Assembly (NCBI GenBank): GCA_026210745.1
Contig: CP110630.1
Location: 62,001-126,000 of the forward strand
From: Exobasidium rhododendri
Lineage: Eukaryota; Basidiomycota; Exobasidiomycetes; Exobasidiales; Exobasidiaceae
Direction of reading: 5' to 3'
Length of the DNA stretch: 64,000 nt
Shown: piece by piece, positions 31,078 to 40,550 of the stretch
Position numbering within the stretch: position 1 is the stretch's first letter
How the letters are laid out: the number at the start of each line of letters is the position of its first letter
Notes under the pieces: model-generated
Seen by the model: the letters and a program-made list of their open reading frames with translations, nothing else
Told to the model about the DNA's origin: nothing
The model's database searches: none
Program-made: the position numbers and the translations under genes

Positions 31078-31515
31078 ATGTCGACTTCATCATCCACGGT
31101 CTCATCTTCTGCCTCTGCCAACAAGCAAGCAGCCATCGATGAGCTATACAAGCAAGGCATACAGGTCCGAAGAGAGGTGATGGGAGACGCATTTGTGGAT
31201 CGAGCGATTGGTAACATGAGCGAGTTCACCTCCCCTATTCAAGAATTTGTCACGGCAAACGCATGGGGCACTATCTGGACTCGCCCAGGGCTTTCCAAGA
31301 GGGATCGCTCGCTACTCAATCTTGGAATGCTTTGTTGCCTGAACAGAGGAACGGAGTTTGCAGGTCATGTCAGAGGAGCGCTCAATAATGGTGTGACTGA
31401 GAAAGAGATAGGCGAAGTCATCCTACAGGTTGCCGTGTATGCAGGAGCGCCGGCAAGTCTGGAGGGAGCTCGCATTGCTGATAAAGTCATTCAAGAGTGG
31501 AAAGAGGCAAAATGA
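31078..31515 (+). CDS. carboxymuconolactone decarboxylase-family protein
   Basis: Small AhpD-fold protein of 145 residues in one exon. The start is the ATG of MSTSSSTVSSSASANKQAA; the Ser-rich leader is probably disordered. The family core is clear: TANAWGTIWTRPGLSKRDRSLLNLGMLCCL, then GTEFAGHVRGALNNGVTEKEIGEVILQVAVYAGAPAS. This block is typical of 4-carboxymuconolactone decarboxylase (protocatechuate branch of the beta-ketoadipate pathway). The CxxC of alkylhydroperoxidases is absent, which argues against AhpD activity. Other aromatic-pathway genes are not adjacent, so the substrate remains an inference. Confidence 0.82.
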   Translation: MSTSSSTVSSSASANKQAAIDELYKQGIQVRREVMGDAFVDRAIGNMSEFTSPIQEFVTANAWGTIWTRPGLSKRDRSLLNLGMLCCLNRGTEFAGHVRGALNNGVTEKEIGEVILQVAVYAGAPASLEGARIADKVIQEWKEAK

Positions 31516-31850
31516 AGGGGAACGACGATGTTACTGTTGCACAATGTACTCAATCTTCCAGAGAATCTTTTCACGCATAGATAGGCAATACAACCTCATG
31601 CCAGGACATTGGTCTCCACCAGGAACAGAATAATATCTGACCTCTGGCCCGGCCTCACAGTGTTGAAATGCTCATCGCCTCTAAGTGTGGCACCTGTTAA
31701 GCTAACTACGGCTGTGCCCCTTTGGGAAGGAGCTGAACAAGTGGAGGTCCGTCCACTTCTTCCCAAGAGATGCAGCCTTGAGAAATTGCTTACTAAACAC
31801 CTTTCTTCTCTTTCGTTCTTACCATTACTCCACCTTAACCAAGAAGCGAC
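31516..31850. other. intergenic region CMD-like - aldo/keto reductase
   Basis: 335 bases with no supported gene. The last 60 bases are CT-rich before the ATG at 31851. Confidence 0.45.
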
Positions 31851-33095
31851 ATGTCTACCTCATCATCGCCTGCTCAGATCGCTCTTGGCGGCGATGCCTC
31901 CCACCTCAAGATAGGTCAGATCGGCCTCGGGTTGATGAGCTTGACCTGGAAGGACAGCTCGACCTTTAAGGACGATGAAACAAACTTTGCCGTCATCAAG
32001 TCGGCGATCGACAGTGGGGCAACTCTGTTAGATGCTGGTACCTTTTACTGTCCTCAGGATAAGCCCTACGCCAATCTGCTCCTCCTTCGACGATTCTTTG
32101 AAAAATATCCCGAATACCTTTCGAACACGATCGTCTGCGTCAAGGGCGGTGTGAGTACTCATTTCCTAGACGAAGAGGAAGATACAGTAGGTCATTGACA
32201 CAACTGACTCCTGATGTGTCCCCCCCCCCCTTTCATTCTAGATTGACATGGACAACTATGCTGCAAAGGGGATGGCTGCTATGAGACCAGACATGAGCTA
32301 TGCCAATCTGGAAAAGGACTTGAAGGGCATCAGAAAGGCGTTGAACAGTGATGGTGGTGGTCACGAATTGGATCTCTACGAAGCGGCTCGCGTTGATATG
32401 AGTGTGAGTAGCATCAGCCTATAAGCCGGATTCATCACCTGCTGAACTCATGCCTTTCATCCACGACGCCACAGTACACTCCCGATCAATGGATGGCTAC
32501 ACTCGTCAAGCTCAAGGAGCAGGGTCTTTTCAAGCACATCTCCCTTTCCGAAGTAGGCGCTTCCACGATCCGCAAAGCAGCTGCTGCCGGCCCTATCGCA
32601 GCCGTCGAAGTAGAGTATTCACCCACCGAGCTCAGCATAGAGACCAACAACGTACTGGCTACCTGCAAAGAGCTCAAAATTCCCATCCTCGCATATTCGC
32701 CTGTTGGGAAAGGGCTCCTGACGGGAGGACTCACTGATCCATCCCAAATCGAAAAGGGTGATCCTAAAAGCCATGGAGAGCGAATGCAAGGTGTCAACTT
32801 CAAGCATAACGCCAAGACGGGTGAATTGATGAAGGCGCTGGCAGACAAGAAGGGCTGCACCGGTGCACAGCTTGTTTTGGCCTGGATTTGCCATCAGTGG
32901 CCAGAAGGAATGGTGCCCATCCCAGGTACCACAAACGCTGGTCGAGCAAAAGAGAATGCGACAGCTCTTTCCGCTGTTACTATTACTCAAGAAGACGACA
33001 GAGCGATTCGAGAGGCGATTGAAAGCCATGGTCAAAAGGGTGGAAGATACTCAGAAGCTGCTCGAGCTCACGGCAATCTGTTCGCTGAGCAGTAA
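31851..33095 (+). CDS. aldo/keto reductase, pyridoxal reductase-like
   Basis: NADPH-dependent TIM-barrel reductase; the best fit is the fungal pyridoxal reductase group (AKR8, Plr1), which reduces pyridoxal to pyridoxine in vitamin B6 salvage. Three exons: 31851-32150, 32242-32403 and 32475-33095, junctions phase 0, 360 residues. Motifs: IGLGLMSLTW; the catalytic D and Y in LLDAGTFYCPQDKPYANL; the catalytic K in TIVCVKGG; LYEAARVDMSYTPDQW; LFKHISLSEVGASTIRKA; AAVEVEYSP; AYSPVGKGLLTGG; and the cofactor-binding IPGTTNAGRAKEN. Intron 1 ends in an 11-C run followed by TTTCATTCTAG. Cytosolic; no targeting signal. Confidence 0.88.
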
Positions 33096-33501
33096 TTGAA
33101 TGTATCCATCGGCCTGGTCTTGATGTACCCCACATGGTAATGCAATCCTAGAGTGATACCATCCATCAAAGTAGTTTATAACGAGTCCGCATCACTTCCA
33201 GACAGGTATGGTGACATTGTGGCAGTGATCCTGCATATGTGCGTGTGTGTGTCTGAAGGACAGAAAAAGTCATTCATTAAGGGGAAAAGACGTTAGACGC
33301 GTCAGATGTGGGCGCAATATAGGGAGGGGCGAATCTTCTCCATTTCCTTTTGTATACATAATTCCCAATCGCCGAATCGGACTCTAACAATAAATAGTCT
33401 AGTCTAATCTCGATTCTAGACCTCGCCCGTTGAAATTCCTGATTGAGAGGAAAAGAACGGGGACACTGCCTATCTTCCCAACGACATCCTTACTCCTTCT
33501 C
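33096..33501. other. intergenic region before histidine kinase
   Basis: About 400 bases with a short GTGT repeat at 33240-33252. I looked for an upstream sensor exon of the kinase and found none with a usable start. Confidence 0.45.
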
Positions 33502-35526
33502 ATGACAAGTGCTTGTGACGATGGAGGTATAGTCGGTACTCAGCCTATGTTAGTCCTTCCCAAAGTCAAGATCGACCCTCAGACAAAGAAGCAGATGACG
33601 CCTCTGTCACCTCCAAAGGAAGTCGATGCTGCTTTGCTCGAGCTGGTGAGTAGAAGTCAGAATACATGACGATGACTTATACACTGACCCCTGTTGATTC
33701 TGAATCCGTAGGTCCACTCCGTACAACATGAACTGAATACACCTTTACATGGCATGCTAGCTCACCTTACCGACTTGTTCTCGGATCTAAAAGGAGAGAT
33801 CGCAGCCACTGGTAATGGACAGCGCGTGAGTGATATCAATGCCCTGGGCAAGCAACTGCTGTCGGTCTTGGAGGATTTTCGCGACTACGCCTCGCATACA
33901 CTTGATGCTAAATCTGCCGAAGAGAATCATGAAATAATTCCTTCCGAGGAGGCGGATCTAGGAGAGATCTTAGATGAAGTTGCAGCGGAGGTATGGGATT
34001 CTCAAGTCAAGGCAATGCAGGCCGAAAAAGGGCCGGACGTCCGCATTCCCCCACCTCCTGAACTCATCCTCACACTCGATAGCAGTCTACAAGCAAACAA
34101 ATCCGTCGTCTGTGTCGACGCATTTAAGAAAGTAGCCAGGAAGCTCATCGACAATGCAATGAAGTTTACAACGTCCGATAAGGATGGATACGTCGAAGTT
34201 TCTCTAGCACCTCACCGCGTTCAGGACATCGAAAACGAGCAGAAAGACCATCACACAAAAGACTTCTTACGGCTTTCGGTGGAAGATACTGGATCTGGTA
34301 TGACAAACGAATTCGTTAGCGACCAGTTGTTTACGCCATTTGCAAAAGCAGACAAATTCAAGATGGGATGCGGGCTGTCGATGGCTCTGTGTAGTTCGCT
34401 AGTAAGAAAGATGGGCGGCTCGATGCAAGTTTCTAGTGACAAGGACAGGGGTACGACAGTGATCGTACTGATACCTGTGGTGAGCTTACCAAGTGAAGAC
34501 AAGAGCCCAAGTATCCAAGCGACCACTCCTATTGAGCTCGTCTACTTTCACCGCTTTGATGGAAACGGCTTAAGGAGACTAGCAGGCAGCATCTCCTCGC
34601 AATTAGCGACCTATGGCAACGTCTACACGACTACTAGGATAGAAGAAGCAGACCACATCTTCTTGCCCGAAGAAGTATGTTATGGTGATCAGAATGACGA
34701 CTTGGAGAAGTTGCTGGAGAAAGCAAAGAAAGGGATCAAAATAGGAGTGTTGCAAGCGCATAAAGATGCAAAGATTGAATTGACTGCCGAGAGGAACGGG
34801 TCACCGCCACCTGTCTATGTCACTCGGAAGCCTTTTGGCCCTCAGAGCTTCTCTCGACTGATCTCAGCTGCAGTGAGAGCTCGTAGTGACGAAACTCCTC
34901 CGAATGAATCGAAGAGGTTGTCCAACTCTGGCCAGCAAGGAAACAACGGCATGGGACAGGAAGAGGGCAGCAAGAGGAAAGCATCTGGTTCACAAGATCC
35001 ACTAAAGTTCAATCCTGACCTCGTCACAACGGCCGACATGTCCGTAGAGATCCTTCGAGGCGTACCCCCTGCCGTACGAATGATCACACCTCTGCAAGAT
35101 GACAAAAGCAAAGACTCTTCACCCCAGCCTTTCACTGTTCTGTGCGTGGAGGATAATGCACTCAACATGCGCATCTTGACGAAACTCGTATCGCAGTGTA
35201 AATTGGAGTACACGATGGCGACAGATGGCGCCGAAGCAGTGGCACAATTTGAAAAGAAGAAACCGGCTTTGGTCTTGTTAGACATTACAATGCCAAAGAA
35301 GGATGGCTACCAAGCATGCAAGGAGATGAGGATACTTGAGGGAGAAGAAAAAAAGGGAGGAAAGAAGCGCGCGCACGTCATTGCGATCACCGCGCTGGGA
35401 GACGATTACAGCAAGAAGAAGGGACTGGAAGAGTGTGGGATGGACGAATGGCTCACCAAACCACTCGACTTGACAAAGTTCAAGAAGGAGATCATATCGC
35501 TCAAGGATGCCTATAATGCGCAGTGA
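33502..35526 (+). CDS. hybrid histidine kinase lacking an N-terminal sensor domain
   Basis: Two-component signalling protein of 652 residues. Exons 33502-33645 and 33712-35526, phase-0 junction. Splicing creates the H-box: ALLELVHSVQHELNTPLHGM, with phospho-acceptor H54. The ATPase domain has the N-box LIDNAMKFT (N196), the G1 box DTGSGM (D240) and the G2-like GCGLSMALCSS. The receiver domain occupies about residues 522-648, with the acidic pair in VLCVEDNALN, phospho-acceptor D572 in VLLDITMPKKDGY, the conserved T in AITALG and K in LTKPLD. There is no PAS, GAF, HAMP or membrane segment before the H-box, so only about 45 residues precede it. A cytosolic kinase partnered by a separate sensor is one reading; a missing 5' exon is another. 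Confidence 0.85.
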
Positions 35527-35746
35527 GAAGGAGGCTGGTACTCAGCAACAATCGTCTAAGATGTGTGCTTTCATTGCGCTGAGAGGTGATGTGTGTGATG
35601 CCGTGTATTCTGCACATCGCTACATCGTCATTGGATCATGCTAAATCGTAAACATGCTTGGTTGTCACATCAAAGCAGTGCAAATGCAGCATCAAAATGA
35701 TTCTTGGGCCGGTCGGAGATCAAGCTGTGCAAGGAAAGATGTCCAA

Positions 35747-36532
35747 TCAGCTCATCAGTCGGTCAACCTTCCACACTGTACCTTTAAGATGAGAGCTCAC
35801 CTCGTGCGTCCAAAGACTTGGAGACTGGTCCATCAAATGGAGATACTCCGCTGCGACAGCCGCTGCACTCATTCGCTTCCCCGTCTTTGTCTCCGTGCCA
35901 TCTTCGTCCTTGATGGCACCATTTGCAATAGCATGAACGACATGAACCCCATTCTTGCTCACTTCCTTTGCCAACGCTTGGGCTACACTTCGAGCAGCAG
36001 CTCTAGTAGCGCCATAAGCAGCATATTGGGCGTTTGCTCGAAGTGCTCCTAGTGTTCCCGTGAATATGATTGTCCCCTTCTTTGCACCATCTGTGTCGGC
36101 CAGGAGCGTCTCTCCTCCGTTCTGAGAGTACATGAGCTTGAGACTCTCTTGCGCAAAGGCAAACGCACCAGTGGTGAACACTTGAAGACTCTCGCCGAAC
36201 GATTCGGGTGTAGTGGATAGGAAAGGCTCCTTCGAGCTTTGCTTTACATGGTAAATCGACAGTCGCAACTTGAGGTCGGAGAAGTCGGCGTGAGACGAGA
36301 TAGCTTGGAACGTCTTGGCGAGGGAAGCTGGTGAAGTGTCAGTGGGGAAAGGGTGAACAATAGCTTGTGGAGATGCTGATTTGATCGATTTGCACAATTC
36401 TTGGAGGTTAGATTCTGTTCGTGCGAGGACGGCCACGGCTAAGTTACCCTCTGTTGCGAGGTATCTCGCAATGCCGCCTCCGGAGGTCGGTCCTGCACCG
36501 ATGATGATAGCGAGACCTCTTTTGCTTGCCAT
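35747..36532 (-). CDS. short-chain dehydrogenase/reductase, atypical active site
   Basis: Rossmann-fold NAD(P)-dependent oxidoreductase of 261 residues, single exon. The cofactor motif is IIIGAGPTSGGGIARYLA (from residue 9), with the following VLARTESNLQEL typical of an Arg-rich NADP-preferring loop. The central block is TIIFTGTLGAL. The active-site region reads QYAAYGATRAAARSVAQALA: Tyr173 is followed three residues later by Arg177, where classical SDRs have Lys, and the usual catalytic Ser position is a Thr. It may therefore have altered or reduced activity. Divergently placed to the GT90 gene, with about 470 bases between the ATGs. Substrate unknown. Confidence 0.78.
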   Translation of the reverse strand: MASKRGLAIIIGAGPTSGGGIARYLATEGNLAVAVLARTESNLQELCKSIKSASPQAIVHPFPTDTSPASLAKTFQAISSHADFSDLKLRLSIYHVKQSSKEPFLSTTPESFGESLQVFTTGAFAFAQESLKLMYSQNGGETLLADTDGAKKGTIIFTGTLGALRANAQYAAYGATRAAARSVAQALAKEVSKNGVHVVHAIANGAIKDEDGTETKTGKRMSAAAVAAEYLHLMDQSPSLWTHEVSSHLKGTVWKVDRLMS

Positions 36533-37006
36533 TATCGTTGTCTGTGGGTGTGGAGGAAATTGGGGGAAGGGAGAGGCGTGGGAAGTGTGTAACGGACTTA
36601 AGAGGTCTCTGTAGGAAGGAACTTTTCAAGTCACTGGCTCGACACTTTGTTCCACTGAATCGTGTCCTTGCTAACGATGTGGAGGGCGAGGGTGGAAAGT
36701 GAGCCACGAGGCAGCGTGTCCGAAAAAAGAGCGGCGTATAAGAAATTCGTTATGAAGTGAATCGTATTTATCTATGACACGTTGATTAGATTTTCATATT
36801 TTAAACTCATAGGTAAAATTTTTCGCCAAGGTAACGCAGGGTCCACTTCCTTTTTCCTTTGCAAAAAGAGTTCACAGTTCAATATTACCCTCTGCAATTA
36901 GACATGAGAGCACTGCCTCTGAGGGCATAAGAATTCGCTTTCTGTTGTTCGGTCAAAGCGTTCGCACGCTTTTCCTTAGATCTTGCGTCGATGTAGCGAG
37001 GCAGTC
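36533..37006. promoter_or_regulatory. divergent region SDR / GT90
   Basis: About 470 bases between two outward-facing ATGs; A/T-rich in the middle (36720-36830). It should hold both promoters; no specific site was identified. Confidence 0.45.
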
Positions 37007-38905
37007 ATGGCGACCTACTCTCCTCTCGGTCAGAGTGCAAAGACTAGCGGCGAGGATGTTCGCCGAAATGTCAAAGCTAAACCACTGGCGCTGCGAGTCA
37101 TGGCCCTGCTGAGTGAGTGCGAAGGATGCGGAGGATATTATTGAGAGGTCCTACTCTGAGAACTGAGCCAAATTGAATATTGCGTCTGGAAACCAGGCCT
37201 TCTTGCTGCCATCTACCTGGCAATCTCTTTGCTCTTTTCTTCCCTGCGTAGCCCTCGCTTCGTCATGCCAACTTTCACATCGTCCTCGAACTTGCCGTTC
37301 GACCACCCAGATCAGTACGCAAGAGAGCATGGGCTACTGGCGGACTTCAATCGAGAGAGCTGGACTATGTCAGAAGAACAGTGTGACGCTGCTTTTCATC
37401 CACTTTGGCAACCTTTGTACCAGTCAAAGATATACAGTGACAGCAAAGGCGGGCACACTCTCAAGCAACAGGAGAGCATCGAAAAAGATTTGGCGGCCGG
37501 TCTGGAGCTTACCTGCGTCAAGATTCTCAACAATACTCTCTATATCATCGATTTTCACCACTCCAATGGGGGCTCTAGGGCAGAAGCTGGTATTTCTTTG
37601 CTAGAGAGGGCTGTCGTTACTTCGACTGATAGGATTCCTGATGTGTAAGTATGATGAGATGGGACGATGGTGGTGAAGAGAGGATGTTTCGTCTGATCAT
37701 GCTTCCTTGCACTAGCCGATTCTGCCTGTCTACGCAGGGTGAGTGAATTTTTACTGATGGCTTCTCGGACAGCATACTGAGCACGACTACCATGTTTCCC
37801 TTTCTAGACCAGCCTGTTCATAATATTTTTGCCATGAGTCGGAAGGAGGGCGAACACGAGGTCTGGCTTGCTCCCGACTTCAACTTCTGGGCATGGCCTG
37901 AGCCTGGTGTCGGATCATACGTAGGGTTCCGTCATAAGGCCCGACAGGTGGAAAAGGACATTCGTGGCTGGGCTGGTAAGAAGAAGCAGCTGTTCTGGCG
38001 AGGTGCTACCTGGATTGGCGAAGAGAGAAAGGTGAGTTAGCAGATCTCTGCTGCGGTGAAAGTAACTTCTGGATCATGGTCTGAAACTTCGTTGTCGAAT
38101 GACAGGTCCTAGCAGAAGTAGCCAGCTCGAATCCTTGGGGAAACGTGCACAATATCGACTGGGGCGGTCCTAAATCAGATGGTGTCCACCCCGACTCATG
38201 GGAGTCCATGGAAGGCCATTGCAAGTACGCCTTTCTCGCTTCGCCGGAGGGACTTTCCTTCAGTGGCCGACTCAAATTTCTCCAGAACTGCGAATCGGTA
38301 AGTAGCGGGAAGAAGAAGGAGGAGGAGGTTTCGGCTGGATCACATTGTCTGACAGGCTCTTCTTTTCGTCTCTAATCAGGTCATTCTCACTCGAAAGGCG
38401 GTCTACCTTCAGCACTGGTAAGAATGCATCGATCGTAGCCTTCTTCCTTAAAGTTCCTTACCTGAAACACTGCATCCCGAACCCTTTTGCAGGACCCATC
38501 TCTTTAATAGCAACAAATCGAGTCCTCTGCAGAACATGGTCGTATTGCCGCCTGTGGACGGTAATATAGATCAAAGTTGGCGAAACGCAGCGTCCGAGAT
38601 GGATGCCCTCATAGCCGATGACGCCCGAGCGCAAAGTATAGCGGCGAGAAGTGTCGAGATCTTCCGTGATCGATATCTTTCTCCTGCCGCGGTGGCTTGT
38701 TACTGGAGGGTGAGTAGTATAGTGATACCTGTCTCTGCGTCCTATATTCTGCTGACGGGACATCCTCCTCGCCTTCCTTGACCCACAGAAAGCTATCAAG
38801 ATCTTTGCTTCGTCGCAACGGTACACGGTCTCGCTAGACGGCAGTGAGGTACCCTGGGAAGCCTTCAGTGCGCAATTCTACAAAATGCACATTCCCATTA
38901 CATGA
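37007..38905 (+). CDS. CAP10/GT90 glycosyltransferase, type II membrane protein
   Basis: Member of the CAP10-like family (glycosyl transferase family 90), related to capsule and glycan xylosyl-/glucosyltransferases of basidiomycetes. Seven exons: 37007-37112, 37197-37644, 37773-38031, 38106-38297, 38380-38417, 38493-38709 and 38789-38905, 458 residues. A single membrane anchor spans exons 1-2 (MALLSLLAAIYLAISLLF), giving a Golgi type II layout. The catalytic region contains FNFWAWPEPGVGSY, KKKQLFWRGATW, CKYAFLASPEGLSFSGRLKFLQNCESV, VYLQHWTHLF and the C-terminal ARSVEIFRDRYLSPAAVACYWR. A possible alternative 23-base exon at 37716-37738 was rejected because it breaks the frame. It may act in capsule or cell-surface glycan synthesis. 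Confidence 0.87.
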
Positions 38906-39040
38906 GAAGAAGCACTACGACACTCTCTTATGTAACGGAAGATGGATTAATGAAAATGAAAGAAAGAATCTAGAGCGTGTGCATTGATTGGTATAATGAA
39001 GAGGAGCTTGATGGGGGCATGCTAGACCGGAGGATTATGT

Positions 39041-40465
39041 TCAGTACACTACAAGAGCCATCAATGCAAAAAAAGCAGAGGCGTACAATGAAGAGGTGGA
39101 GTAGACAAGAGAGGCTGCCCCGTTGGATGCAGACTTGGTGCTCTGCTTGGAGACCGAGCCGGGAGAGGCGGTCGAGGTGGACTTTGTGCTGGAGGTTGTT
39201 GAGGAAGCGGTCTCGGCAGATGTAGACGCTGTCGTCGCAGTAGCAGTGGCAGAAGTAGGCGAAGAGGTAGTAGTAGGATCTGCGTCGTTCTTGGCGATGG
39301 CTGCAGCGACGGAGACTGCATCAATGCTGGTAACATTTATAGGGGTGTCATCATTGTTGACTGCGTTCGCATACCAATCCCACCCAAAGTGATCAGAGAC
39401 GGCTTGTGGCTTCCATCCGAGTCCCGCCAATGATGGATAGTATGCTTCGAAGAAACCGACCGTGTGTGAGTTCAGTTCGTGTTCCAGTATAGTCACACCG
39501 GGCGATTGCGATCCATGAAGAGATGTCTGAATAGCTGCCTGTACAGAGTCAGCACTGTTGCCAGGGGTGGTGGTCGGGCAGGCACTTGTCCCATCGGCCT
39601 GAATGCACCCTGGAGGTGGGAGGAGCGATAGAAAAAGGCGTGTCAGCCAATAAGTCCCTTCACTACAGTACTCCCATCTCCCACTCACAGTCATTGCACT
39701 CTGCTGACCACATCACTGTCGTCAAATTAAAGACATTCTCGGCGACAGCTCTCACTCGATTGTCCACGTCGCCCTGGGGGGGTCTCCACAGAGTGGGGAT
39801 CCGACCAGAAAGATCGTAGATAATCTGCATGTTCCACCCTAGCTCACCCAACAGTTCCATGTTTGTCTTGCTGGACATGAGTGTGTGAGACCAGGTGTGG
39901 ACGGCGGCTTGTTGTCCAGTGACCATGGCATGTTTGAATGCACTCTGGTAGGACAAGATCTGGCTGCCGATCTGATGTGATGAAGAGAAGTAAGGTCATG
40001 TAGCTAAGAACACTTCACAGCAACGAGTATCGATCTTACCATGAAATGTGTCGCTGCTTGGTTGTTTTGATGGAGATAGTCATAGAGTGCAGATGATGCG
40101 CCGGTGGGCCCATCGTCGAACGACACTGTCCATTCATTGTCGGGCACGGTAGAGACATCGTTCGGCCCCAGGCATTTGCTAATCGTCCAGTTGCAGGTGT
40201 CTTCACTGTTGCCGATGTTGTTGGGGTACACCGGATTGCCGTTCACAATCGTAGACGGCGAAATGTCCGGGATCTTACCAGCGGCCGTGGCTGCGTTGAG
40301 AGCGTCGATCCAAGCCTGTGGTAATGATGATTGGGGAGGCGTCTGCAAGGCGGGTGGATAATTGTTGCCGCTTTTACGCCGGATGAAGGTGGCTGGCAGA
40401 GTGTCGATGGGATGAGCACAGACGATACTCAGCGCAAACAGAGAGGTCAGCACTGTCTTCAACAT
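39041..40465 (-). CDS. chitin deacetylase (CE4), GPI-anchored type
   Basis: Second CE4 enzyme in the window. Minus-strand model: exons 40465-40040, 39971-39689 and 39609-39041, 425 residues. Signal peptide MLKTVLTSLFALSIVCAHP. NodB motifs: TVSFDDGPTG (motif 1), HTWSHTLMSS (motif 2), LWRPPQGDVDNR (motif 3), the W-x-A-E-C-N-D-W-C block formed across the exon 2/3 splice, and TILEHELNSHTVGF (motif 5). After the catalytic domain comes a roughly 80-residue Ser/Thr-rich stalk (TTTSSPTSATATATTAS and so on), ending in a hydrophobic tail (LYASAFFALMALVVY) typical of a GPI-attachment signal. It should sit at the plasma membrane or wall and make chitosan. Confidence 0.9.
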
Positions 40466-40540
40466 GTCAGCTTTGCGATTTCAAGAAGAAGAGAGGAGTG
40501 CGAAAGGGATCTGCTGCGCTTATGTGTGACGCATCCGCCT

Positions 40541-40550
40541 CTATATTTAT
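40541..40550 (-). promoter_or_regulatory. TATA-like element of the GPI-type chitin deacetylase
   Basis: Minus-strand ATAAATATAG about 80 bases upstream of the ATG at 40465. The match is modest. Confidence 0.3.

Noticed and set aside
8110-31515. Aromatic-degradation gene cluster made of the monooxygenase and the CMD-family gene
   Set aside because: They are more than 20 kb apart with unrelated genes between and no ring-cleavage dioxygenase, so a functional cluster is not supported.
37716-37738. 23-base micro-exon in the GT90 gene
   Set aside because: It has AG before and GT after, but including it puts the next exon out of frame; a single intron 37645-37772 keeps the conserved frame.
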